From positions 1,736,001-1,800,000 of the forward strand of contig NZ_LT629777.1 of the NCBI RefSeq assembly GCF_900105475.1: a stretch of 64,000 nucleotides of DNA. Direction: 5' to 3'. Below, piece by piece: positions 45,414 to 52,740 of this stretch. The translations under genes were made by a program, and so were the position numbers. Within the stretch, counting starts at the first letter, position 1; each line of letters begins with the position of its first letter. Under the pieces are notes generated by a model. It searched no databases. It was not told where the DNA came from and was given only the letters and a program-made list of their open reading frames with translations. This DNA is from Pseudomonas asplenii (lineage in GTDB: Bacteria; Pseudomonadota; Gammaproteobacteria; Pseudomonadales; Pseudomonadaceae).

Positions 45414-47489
45414 TCACACTTGGCCGTATTGCTGACCGTGACGCAGCCAGCGTTCCAGCAGCGGGCTGACATGTTGTGGCCAATGTGCCAGCAGCGCTTG
45501 GGCCGCATCGCGGACGGCCGGTAGCAGGTCGGCATCGCGCATCAGGTCGGCGACCTTGAACTGCAGCAGGCCGGTCTGGCGGGTGCCGAGCATTTCACCA
45601 GGGCCGCGCAGTTCCAGGTCTTTTTCGGCGATGACGAAGCCGTCGTTGGTCTCGCGCATGATGCCCAGCCGCTGGCGGCCGATCTGGGACAGCGGCGGGT
45701 GGTAGAGCAGTACGCAGTGGCTGACGGCGCTGCCCCGGCCGACCCGGCCACGCAACTGGTGCAGTTGCGCCAGGCCCAGGCGTTCGGGGTTTTCGATGAT
45801 CATCAGGCTGGCGTTGGGCACATCGACGCCGACTTCGATCACCGTGGTGGCGACCAGCAGTTGCAGGTTGCCCACCTTGAATTCGGCCATCACTGCGGCC
45901 TTTTCCGCCGGCTTCATGCGCCCGTGGATCAGGCCGACCCGCAACTCGCCCAGAGCGGCGGTCAATTCTTCGAAGGTGGTTTCGGCGGCCTGGCAGGTCA
46001 GTTCTTCGGACTCTTCGATCAGCGTGCACACCCAGTAGGCCTGGCGGCCTTCGGCACAGGCGGCGCGGACCCGCTCGACCACCTCGAAGCGCCGGCTGTC
46101 GGCGACCAGCACGGTATTGACCGGTGTACGGCCGGGCGGCAGTTCGTCGAGGATCGAGGTGTCGAGATCGGCATAGGCGCTCATTGCCAGGGTGCGCGGG
46201 ATTGGCGTGGCGGTCATGATCAGCTGGTGCGGGCACATCCGCCCGCCCACGCCCTTCTGGCGCAGGGCCAGGCGCTGTTGGACGCCGAAGCGGTGTTGTT
46301 CGTCGATGATCACCAGGGCGAGGTTCTTGAACCGGACTTCGTCTTGGAACAGCGCGTGGGTACCCACCACCATCGGCGTGCCGCTGGCAATCTGTTCCAG
46401 GGCGCTGGCGCGGGCCTTGCCCTTGAGCTTGCCGGCCAGCCAGGCGGTTTCGATGCCCAAGGGGGTCAGCCAGCGCTGGAAATTGATGAAGTGCTGCTCG
46501 GCGAGGATCTCGGTCGGTGCCATCAGTGCCACCTGATAGCCCGCTTCCAGCGCCTGCAGGGCGGCCAGGGCGGCGACCACGGTCTTGCCCGCGCCAACAT
46601 CGCCCTGGATCAGGCGCAGCATCGGTTCGGGCTGGCTGAGGTCGTAGGCGACTTCGTTGCCGACCCGCTGCTGGGCGCCAGTCGGCGGGAAGCCGAGGTT
46701 GGCGAGAAACTGCGCCGGCAGCTTGCGTGCTTTCGGCAGGGCCGGCGCACGCAGGGCCCGCAGGCTTTCGCGCAGGCGTTGTTGGGACAGCTGATGGGTG
46801 AGCAGCTCTTCGAAGGCCAGGCGGTGCTGGGCCCAGTGATGGCCGAGGGCGAGTTCTTCGACATCGGCATCGGCCGGTGGCTGGTGCAGGTAGCGGATCG
46901 CATCGTCCAGGGGGGCCAACTGGTAGTCGCTGGCCAGTTCCCGTGGCAACCAGTCCGGCAGGCTGCGCGGCCCGAGCATGGCCAGGCTCTGCTGGCTCAG
47001 CAGGCGCAGGCGTTGCTGGGTCAGGCCTTCGGTCAGCGGGTAGATCGGGGTCAGGGTCTGGTCGACCGGCGGCGGCTCGTCACCGGTCAGGGCACGGTAT
47101 TCCGGGTGATAGATTTCCAGTCCCGAGGCGCCGGGCCGGGCCTCGCCGTAGCAGCGCACATGGGTGCCGCGCTTGAGACCTTCCTTCTGGGCGTTGCTGA
47201 AATGATAGAAGCGCAGGCTCAGCCCGCCGGTGCCGTCATTGAGCCTTACCAGCAGGCTGCGACGCTTGCCCATGACCACATCGGCACCGCTGACCACGCC
47301 TTCGATCACCGCGTCCTGGCCGGGGCGCAGGGCTCCGATGGGGACGACACGGGTCCGGTCCTGGTAGCGCAGGGGCAGGTGAAACAGTACATCCTGGATG
47401 GTTTCCAGGCCGACCTTGGCCAGCTTCTCGGCCATGGCTTCGCCGACCCCCTTGAGTGCCGTGACGGGCACCTGCGACAGCTCAGTCAC
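45414..47489 (-). CDS. recG: ATP-dependent DNA helicase RecG
   Basis: A 691-residue RecG that remodels stalled replication forks and Holliday junctions. The N-terminal wedge/OB region contains LPLRYQDRTR and VVMGKRRSLLVRLNDGTG. Helicase Walker A GDVGAGKT is at 296-303; the DEQH box and the C-terminal RGRVGRG motif are also present. I place the start at GTG 47489, which gives MTELSQVPVTALKGVGE and the expected length; it is 5 bases past the oxyR stop. An earlier ATG at 47528 would overlap oxyR by 34 bases. The oxyR-recG pairing suggests oxidative damage and repair are coexpressed. Confidence 0.94.
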   Translation of the reverse strand: MTELSQVPVTALKGVGEAMAEKLAKVGLETIQDVLFHLPLRYQDRTRVVPIGALRPGQDAVIEGVVSGADVVMGKRRSLLVRLNDGTGGLSLRFYHFSNAQKEGLKRGTHVRCYGEARPGASGLEIYHPEYRALTGDEPPPVDQTLTPIYPLTEGLTQQRLRLLSQQSLAMLGPRSLPDWLPRELASDYQLAPLDDAIRYLHQPPADADVEELALGHHWAQHRLAFEELLTHQLSQQRLRESLRALRAPALPKARKLPAQFLANLGFPPTGAQQRVGNEVAYDLSQPEPMLRLIQGDVGAGKTVVAALAALQALEAGYQVALMAPTEILAEQHFINFQRWLTPLGIETAWLAGKLKGKARASALEQIASGTPMVVGTHALFQDEVRFKNLALVIIDEQHRFGVQQRLALRQKGVGGRMCPHQLIMTATPIPRTLAMSAYADLDTSILDELPPGRTPVNTVLVADSRRFEVVERVRAACAEGRQAYWVCTLIEESEELTCQAAETTFEELTAALGELRVGLIHGRMKPAEKAAVMAEFKVGNLQLLVATTVIEVGVDVPNASLMIIENPERLGLAQLHQLRGRVGRGSAVSHCVLLYHPPLSQIGRQRLGIMRETNDGFVIAEKDLELRGPGEMLGTRQTGLLQFKVADLMRDADLLPAVRDAAQALLAHWPQHVSPLLERWLRHGQQYGQV

Positions 47490-47494
47490 GGCAT

Positions 47495-48415
47495 TCAGCT
47501 CGCAGCGGGCGGCTTGGCCACCGAGCACAGGCGGATCGAGTCGGCGAGGATCTCGATCGCCTTGGGCCGAGGGAAACTGGCCCGCCAGGCGATGGCCACC
47601 GTGCGGAACGGCGTGGGTGGCGTCAGCGGACGCACCTCGATGACACCGGGGGCGTAGTGATGGCTATCCACCGCCGACAGCGGCAGCACCGACACGCCCA
47701 GGCCGGAGGCGACCATGTGGCGGATGGTTTCCAGGGAGCTGGATTCGACCGTGGTGTGCTTGGCCGCGTCGCTGCCCTTGGCCAGCGTCGGGCAGGCTTC
47801 GAGAACCTGGTCGCGGAAGCAGTGGCCTTCGCCGAGCAGCAGCAGGCTCTTGTCGTTGAGCAGGGCGCTGTCGATGGTTTCCTTGCGGGTCCAGGGGTGC
47901 GAGGCCGGCATCAGCACGTAGAACGGCTCGTCGTACAGCGGCAGGGTCAGCACATCGGCCTCGTTGAACGGCAGGGCGATGATCACGGCGTCCAATTCAC
48001 CGTTACGCAGCTTGTCGCGCAGGACGTGGGTGAAGTTTTCCTCGATGTACAACGGCATCTGCGGGGCGACCCGGTGCAGTTGCGGGATCAGGTGCGGGAA
48101 CAGGTAGGGGCCAACGGTGTAGATCGCACCGACTTTCAGCGGCGCGGTCAGCTGGTTTTTCCCGGCCTGGGCCAGTTCACGGATGCCCTGGGCCTGTTCC
48201 AGGACCTTTTGGGCCTGGGCGACGATGCTTTCGCCAACCGGCGTCAGGCGCACGGCGCTCTTGCTGCGCTCGAAGATCAGCACGCCGAGTTCGTCTTCCA
48301 GCTTTTTCACGCCCACTGACAGGGTCGGCTGGCTGACATGGCAGCGCTCGGCCGCATGACCGAAGTGTTGTTCTTGGGCGAGGGTAACGATGTAGCGTAA
48401 TTCGGTCAGGGTCAT
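47495..48415 (-). CDS. oxyR: Peroxide-sensing LysR regulator OxyR
   Basis: A 306-residue LysR-type activator of peroxide defence genes. The N-terminal helix-turn-helix is MTLTELRYIVTLAQEQHFGH and CHVSQPTLSVGVKKLEDEL. The redox cysteines are C199 (GEGHCFRDQ) and C208 (LEACPTL), the pair that forms the activating disulfide. The C-terminal GVSVLPLSAVD segment is the usual effector-domain end. It is the first gene of the oxyR-recG unit. Confidence 0.97.
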   Translation of the reverse strand: MTLTELRYIVTLAQEQHFGHAAERCHVSQPTLSVGVKKLEDELGVLIFERSKSAVRLTPVGESIVAQAQKVLEQAQGIRELAQAGKNQLTAPLKVGAIYTVGPYLFPHLIPQLHRVAPQMPLYIEENFTHVLRDKLRNGELDAVIIALPFNEADVLTLPLYDEPFYVLMPASHPWTRKETIDSALLNDKSLLLLGEGHCFRDQVLEACPTLAKGSDAAKHTTVESSSLETIRHMVASGLGVSVLPLSAVDSHHYAPGVIEVRPLTPPTPFRTVAIAWRASFPRPKAIEILADSIRLCSVAKPPAAS

Positions 48416-48524
48416 CGTGGGCGTCCATGAGGTTGCCGCCCAAGCATAACGGCTGCCATCGATAGACGCACGTTATCAGGTGAAGGTTTGGGTGAAGATT
48501 GTCGTTAATGTTGGCGCAGGGAGA

Positions 48525-48551
48525 AGAATCCCACGGGTTGCGTGGGATTCT
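48525..48551 (-). terminator. Hairpin after tonB
   Basis: AGAATCCCACG at 48525-48535 pairs perfectly with CGTGGGATTCT at 48541-48551 around a 5-base loop, starting 7 bases past the tonB stop. On the tonB strand TCTCCC follows instead of a U-run, so termination may be factor-assisted. Confidence 0.55.
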
Positions 48552-48558
48552 GGGAGGG

Positions 48559-49311
48559 CTAGCGGTTGCGCTTGTCGATGGAGTAGACGAAGGGCGCGAC
48601 GATCTCGATGCTGCCGTTGGTCAGCATCTCTGCCGGTGGCTTGGGCAGCGGCTGGGCGCTGCGGATCATTTCCAGGGTCGCCCGGTCCAGATCGGCGTTC
48701 CCCGAACGGCCCACCAGTTCGTACGAGAGCACCTTGCCTTCGGCGTCGACGACAAAACGCAGACGGTTCAGGCCTTCCTTGTTTCGCAGTCGTGCGGCCT
48801 GCGGGTACTTCTTGTACTTGCCCAAATGTGCCAGCAAGGTGCCTTCCCAACTGGCCTTGGCAGCGAGCTGCTGGGGCGACGGACCTGGTGCCGGCGCTGC
48901 GGATTTCTCCGGCGGACGGGTGGTCGGGGGCTCCTCGGAAGGCTTTTCTTCCTCCTTGGGTTTTTCCTTTTCCGGTTCCTTCTTCACTTCCGGCTTGGGC
49001 GGCTGTGGCTTGGGTTTGGGCTTGACCGGCTTGGGTACCGAGATGGTCGGCTTGGGCGCTTCGGCCAGCTTGGGCAGCGGCAATTCCTCTTCCGGTGCCG
49101 GCGGCGTGGGCGGCGTCACCACCTTGGGCGGTGCCGGCGGTGGTGGTGCGGGTGGCAGCGGTGCCAGCTCGACCATCATGGCCTGCTGCGGTAGCTCGAT
49201 CGGCTTGGACACCGACCAGTTCAGGGCGGCGAGGATCGCCACCGCATGAACGCCCAGGACCAGGGCCAGGCTACCGCCGTAACGCGTCAGTTTGTGGCGC
49301 GTCGTGATCAT
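48559..49311 (-). CDS. tonB: Energy transducer TonB
   Basis: A 250-residue TonB. A single N-terminal membrane anchor (about 13-32) is followed by a Pro/Lys/Glu-rich periplasmic spacer (about 50-145, PKPVKPKPKPQPPKPEVKK) and a C-terminal domain (about 155-250, KYKKYPQAARLRNKEGLNRL, then LDRATLEMIRSAQPLPKPP) that contacts TonB-dependent outer-membrane receptors. ATG 49311 overlaps the exbD stop by 4 bases. With ExbB and ExbD it converts proton-motive force into receptor opening for siderophore and vitamin uptake. Confidence 0.95.
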   Translation of the reverse strand: MITTRHKLTRYGGSLALVLGVHAVAILAALNWSVSKPIELPQQAMMVELAPLPPAPPPPAPPKVVTPPTPPAPEEELPLPKLAEAPKPTISVPKPVKPKPKPQPPKPEVKKEPEKEKPKEEEKPSEEPPTTRPPEKSAAPAPGPSPQQLAAKASWEGTLLAHLGKYKKYPQAARLRNKEGLNRLRFVVDAEGKVLSYELVGRSGNADLDRATLEMIRSAQPLPKPPAEMLTNGSIEIVAPFVYSIDKRNR

Positions 49312-49736
49312 TTCTTGGCTGCCGTCTCAAGTCCGACCAGGCCGACCTTCAGGTAACCGGCTGCGCGCAGCGAGTCCATGACACGCATCAGGTCGCCGTA
49401 GTCCACGCCCTTGTCGGCCTGGAAGAAGATGGTGGTGTCTTTCTTGCCGTGGGTCTTGGCGTCCAGGGCCGGGCCCAGGGACTCGGCCTTGACCTCTTCT
49501 TCACCGAGGAACAGCTTCTGGTCGGCCTTGACGCTGAGGAACACCGGCTTCTCCGGGCGCGGCGACGGCTTGGCCGTCGAGGCGGGCAGATCGACCTTGA
49601 TGTCCACGGTGGCCAGGGGCGCCGCGACCATGAAGATGATCAGCAGCACCAGCATCACGTCGATGAACGGCGTGACGTTGATTTCATGATTCTCGGCCAG
49701 ATCGTCGTCTGCGCCTTCTTTCAAATGCAGGCCCAT
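49308..49736 (-). CDS. exbD: TonB-system proton channel subunit ExbD
   Basis: A 142-residue ExbD with one N-terminal membrane helix containing the conserved aspartate (NVTPFIDVMLVLLIIFMVA, D27). A periplasmic domain with KVDLPASTAKPSPRPEKP follows. ExbD and ExbB form the proton-conducting motor that drives TonB. It lies 6 bases after exbB and overlaps the tonB start. Confidence 0.96.
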   Translation of the reverse strand: MGLHLKEGADDDLAENHEINVTPFIDVMLVLLIIFMVAAPLATVDIKVDLPASTAKPSPRPEKPVFLSVKADQKLFLGEEEVKAESLGPALDAKTHGKKDTTIFFQADKGVDYGDLMRVMDSLRAAGYLKVGLVGLETAAKK

Positions 49737-49742
49737 GGTCGC

Positions 49743-50732
49743 TTACCCCACTTTGACCATTTGCGGTTGGCTGGCACGCTCTGGTGGCAGGTGGTCGAGG
49801 TCGCGGCTGACCAGCAGCAGAACCTGTGCCGAAGCGTCCGAGACCTGCGCCTTGTAGCCAGCGATGGAGCGGGCGAAGACGTTGTAGATCACCACGGCCG
49901 GGATGGCTGCGACCAGGCCCAGGGCGGTCGCCAGCAGGGCTTCGGCGATACCTGGTGCAACCACCGCGAGGTTGGTGGTCTGGGTCTTGGCGATACCGAT
50001 GAAGCTGTTCATGATGCCCCATACGGTACCGAACAGACCGACGAACGGTGCGGTGGAGCCGATGGTAGCCAGTACGCCGGTGCCGCTGCTCATGTTGCGG
50101 CCGCAGGCGGCAACCAGGCGCTCCAGGCGGAAGCTGACGCGCTCCTTCATGCCTTCCTTCTCGCGGCTGTTGGCCGACAGACGCATTTCTTCGAGGGCGT
50201 CGTGCACCAGCAGGTTGGCCAGGGTGCCTTCTTTGGCGGCGCTGGCGCTGGCTTCCTTGAGGGTGATGGCTTTCTTCAGGTTGGCGATTTCACCGCGCAG
50301 GCGGCGTTTGGCGCCCAGCAGTTCGAAACCCTTGGCGATCCAGATGGTCCAGGTGATGATCGAAGCGATAGCCAGGCCGATCATTACCAGTTTTACGACG
50401 ATGTCGGCATTCTGGTACATGCCCCATGGCGACAGGTCGTGGGACATGCCCAGGCTGTTGGCTTCGGCGGGTTGCGCATCGGCCTCGGAGCCTTCGGCAC
50501 CTGCGGCGTTTTGCGCTGGGGCCTGGTCGGCAGCGACGGGCGTCACGACCGGCGCGGCGGCTGGAGCTGTGGCTGGAGCGGTGGCGGCAGGTGCGGCGTG
50601 GTTGGCTGGCTCATCAGCAAAAGCGGCAGTCGGGGCCAGCAACAGGCTGAACAGTACCGCCGCTAACGAGCGCCAGGCGCGTGACGGGCGGTGGGGCTGG
50701 GTTGGCGAGGCGGAAGAGTGATTGCGTGTCAT
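49743..50732 (-). CDS. exbB: TonB-system proton channel subunit ExbB with extended N-terminus
   Basis: A 329-residue ExbB. A signal peptide (MTRNHSSASPTQPHRPSRAW, then LAAVLFSLLLAPTAAFA) is followed by a Pro/Ala-rich periplasmic extension (about 40-85). Then come the three membrane helices of the MotA/TolQ/ExbB family: near residue 118, and near 215 and 260 (TIGSTAPFVGLFGTVWGIMN and VAPGIAEALLATALGLVAAI). The longer form is common in pseudomonads. It is the first gene of exbB-exbD-tonB and a Fur-like box lies about 85-100 bases upstream. Confidence 0.94.
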   Translation of the reverse strand: MTRNHSSASPTQPHRPSRAWRSLAAVLFSLLLAPTAAFADEPANHAAPAATAPATAPAAAPVVTPVAADQAPAQNAAGAEGSEADAQPAEANSLGMSHDLSPWGMYQNADIVVKLVMIGLAIASIITWTIWIAKGFELLGAKRRLRGEIANLKKAITLKEASASAAKEGTLANLLVHDALEEMRLSANSREKEGMKERVSFRLERLVAACGRNMSSGTGVLATIGSTAPFVGLFGTVWGIMNSFIGIAKTQTTNLAVVAPGIAEALLATALGLVAAIPAVVIYNVFARSIAGYKAQVSDASAQVLLLVSRDLDHLPPERASQPQMVKVG

Positions 50733-50815
50733 GCTGGCCGGACCTGAGAGAAGTAGAAGTGGGTCTTGTCCTTCCAGGCCTCGTGGGGGCCGAGAACAAA
50801 TGGTCGGGTATTATT

Positions 50816-50834
50816 GCAAGTAATTCTTGTTAGC
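50816..50834 (-). promoter_or_regulatory. Candidate Fur box upstream of exbB
   Basis: On the plus strand this reads GCAAGTAATTCTTGTTAGC, an imperfect AT-rich dyad agreeing at 12 of 19 positions with the common Pseudomonas Fur-box form GCAAATGATAATCATTTGC. It lies about 85 bases upstream of the exbB start in the region shared with the divergent epimerase gene. An overlapping near-palindrome ATTATTGCAAGTAAT is at 50810-50824. Iron control of exbBD-tonB is usual but unproven here. Confidence 0.4.
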
Positions 50835-50923
50835 AGAAGTAATAGCGTCTCTTTTTTTCTTCGATTGCTAGCCGCTCGTCCATTCCTGAGGCTAGTCTGT
50901 GCCCCTTTGTATGGAGATTTCCG

Positions 50924-51781
50924 ATGTACGCTCCTTCTGTTCTGATCGCTGGTTGCGGCGATGTCGGTGGCCGGCTGGCCAGCCAGTTGCTGGGCCAGGG
51001 CTGGCAGGTGCACGGTTTGCGCCGGTCGATTTCCCGTCTGCCCGAAGGCGTGCGCGGGGTAGCGGGCGATCTGTTCGACGCTCAGCGACCTGCGACCTGG
51101 CCGACGGGCTCTCTGGATTACGTGGTGTATTGCGCGGCTGCGACCGATCACGACGAGGCCGGTTATCGAGCTGCCTATGTCGACGGTCTGCGGCATGTCC
51201 TGAGTTGGCTCAAGGAGTCCGGGCAGCAGCCGCGGCGGCTATTGTTCGTCTCCAGCAGCAGTGTCTATGTGCAGCAGCATGGCGAGTGGGTGGATGAAAC
51301 TTCGGCGACCGAGGCCGAGAGTTATTCCGGGCGTCTGATGCTTGAGGCCGAGCAACTGGCGCTCGACAGCGGCATCGCGGCGAGCCGGGTACGCCTGACC
51401 GGCATTTACGGGCCTGGTCGCGAGTGGCTGCTGACGCAGGTGCGCCGTGGCTATCAGGTGGCGGTCGAGCCGCCCCTGTATGGCAATCGCATTCATGCCG
51501 ATGACGCCGCCGGGCTGCTGGCGTTCCTGCTGGAGGCCGATCGGGCGGGCAAGGTGCTGGAGGACTGTTACATCGGCGTCGACGATTCGCCGGCGCCTTT
51601 GGCCGAGGTGGTGGGCTGGTTGCGCGATTATCTGGGCGTGACCGAGTGGGATGCCGAGGCCAGCGTGCGCCGTACCGGCAGCAAGCGTTGCAGCAATGCC
51701 CGTGCGCGGGCTCTGGGCTGGGTGCCGCGTTATCCCAGTTATCGTGAAGGATACGCGGCGATTCTCGAAGGGCGTTGCTGA
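50924..51781 (+). CDS. NAD(P)-dependent epimerase/dehydratase family protein
   Basis: A 285-residue extended short-chain dehydrogenase-like protein. The nucleotide-binding motif is IAGCGDVGGRLASQLL near residue 8 (GxGxxG form). The catalytic-type serine and tyrosine occur in LLFVSSSSVYVQQHG and ESYSGRLMLEAEQLA (YxxxK replaced by YSGRL, so the usual lysine is missing). It matches the YeeZ-like subgroup annotated as SDR family proteins; the substrate is unknown. The gene is single and converges with the lipoprotein gene at a palindromic terminator. Confidence 0.8.
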   Translation: MYAPSVLIAGCGDVGGRLASQLLGQGWQVHGLRRSISRLPEGVRGVAGDLFDAQRPATWPTGSLDYVVYCAAATDHDEAGYRAAYVDGLRHVLSWLKESGQQPRRLLFVSSSSVYVQQHGEWVDETSATEAESYSGRLMLEAEQLALDSGIAASRVRLTGIYGPGREWLLTQVRRGYQVAVEPPLYGNRIHADDAAGLLAFLLEADRAGKVLEDCYIGVDDSPAPLAEVVGWLRDYLGVTEWDAEASVRRTGSKRCSNARARALGWVPRYPSYREGYAAILEGRC

Positions 51782-51785
51782 CACG

Positions 51786-51815
51786 TACCCTGTAGGCGCT
51801 GGCGTCTACAGGGTA
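51786..51815. terminator. Bidirectional hairpin between epimerase and lipoprotein genes
   Basis: TACCCTGTAG (51786-51795) pairs perfectly with CTACAGGGTA (51806-51815) around a 10-base loop, between two convergent stop codons. The GTAGGCGCTGGCG part resembles the Pseudomonas REP family. No long U-run is seen. Confidence 0.6.
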
Positions 51816-51819
51816 TCGG

Positions 51820-52557
51820 TTATTTCTCCAGCAGCCACTGGCGATTGCCGGGATAGAGCTGCGGCTGTTCGTCGGCCTGGGCGGAGTTCAGGGCCTGGAA
51901 AATCTCCAGTTGCTTGCCCTTGCGCACGAAGATCCAGGCATTGCCCTTGTCGCCCTGCTGCAGCCAGATGCTGTCGTTGTTGCCGCTCATGTTCGCGCAA
52001 TCGCCCGCCAGGCAAAGGGCGTAGCGATCGGCGCCGGGCAGGCCCTCCAGGCGGCCGTCCGGCAGGAACTTCACCTGCGCACCTTCGCCGGGACCGCTGA
52101 CGATCTTCCAGTCGCCACCCATGTAGTCGGTATACAGCGTCTGTTCGAAGCTGGCGCCGACTGGCGCGCCGGCCGGCAGTTCATTCTGGGCGCGCGCGAA
52201 GGTTTGCTCGGGTTCGGACTCGCTGGCGCCTTGAATCAGTTCCTTGCCGTCGCGCACCAGCGGGGTGCCGGTGCTGCCGTAGAAGTCAGCGTGCCACTTC
52301 TGCTTGCCGTCCGCCCGCACATGTCCTTCGGGGCGTTCGAAGCCGTTGCTGTACTTGGCCTGGCCGTTGCGCGTGTCGATGTTCCATTCCAGGTTCGGCC
52401 CGTAGGTATCCAGGGCTTCGCGCAGGCTGCCTTTTTTCACGGCAGCGTCAATGGCCGCCTGGTTGATCCAGGTGCCGCTGATGTCATATTTGGCGGGATC
52501 GCTGGCGCAACCGCCAAGCAGGAGGGCGAACAGCGGGAGGGCGAGCGCTTTGCGCAT
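51820..52557 (-). CDS. Putative lipoprotein, 245 residues
   Basis: Starts MRKALALPLFALLLGGCASD with a lipobox LLGGC (C17); no charge at position +2 other than Ala, so outer-membrane sorting is likely. The mature part is soluble with two similar-looking WxxD/FY segments (TWINQAAIDAAVKKGSLREA, then GGDWKIVSGPGEGAQVKFLP) and a C47-type disulfide pair CLAGDC. No family name is known to me. AAGGATT upstream of ATG 52557 is the ribosome site. It follows the ridA remnant by 41 bases on the same strand, at the end of the spoT unit. Confidence 0.75.
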   Translation of the reverse strand: MRKALALPLFALLLGGCASDPAKYDISGTWINQAAIDAAVKKGSLREALDTYGPNLEWNIDTRNGQAKYSNGFERPEGHVRADGKQKWHADFYGSTGTPLVRDGKELIQGASESEPEQTFARAQNELPAGAPVGASFEQTLYTDYMGGDWKIVSGPGEGAQVKFLPDGRLEGLPGADRYALCLAGDCANMSGNNDSIWLQQGDKGNAWIFVRKGKQLEIFQALNSAQADEQPQLYPGNRQWLLEK

Positions 52558-52598
52558 GGTGGAATCCTTGCAGGCAGTGCGGGTGGTTCTGGAAAGGC

Positions 52599-52706
52599 TT
52601 ATTCGATGACCAGAGTCGTGTCCATTTCGACTTGTGCGCCGCATGGCAGCGCCGCCACACCGATGGCGGCAGTGGCCTTGTCGATGCTGAAAACGCTCTG
52701 GGTCAT
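52599..52706 (-). pseudogene. ridA: ridA remnant with an in-frame internal deletion (35 codons)
   Basis: The small frame begins MTQSVFSIDKATAAIG and then reads VAALPCGAQVEMD with ending TTLVIE and a TAA stop. The first 16 residues match the RidA (YjgF/2-iminopropanoate deaminase) N-terminus and the last 19 match its C-terminus as I remember Pseudomonas RidA, a protein of about 126 residues. About 90 residues are missing and the reading frame is kept. The junction is at AAIG, a tetrapeptide present at both ends in the intact family (DKAxAAIG and ARAAIGVAALP), so recombination between short repeats explains the loss. The ribosome site AAGGA and its place 34 bases after spoT are retained. Enzyme activity is surely lost. 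Confidence 0.85.
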
Positions 52707-52740
52707 GAATGATTCCTTGTAGTGTCCGGGCGCTGGCGAG

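Noticed and set aside
52599..52706. Treating the 35-codon frame near spoT as a random short ORF.
   Set aside because: Both ends match RidA and position and ribosome site fit, so it was kept as a deleted ridA.
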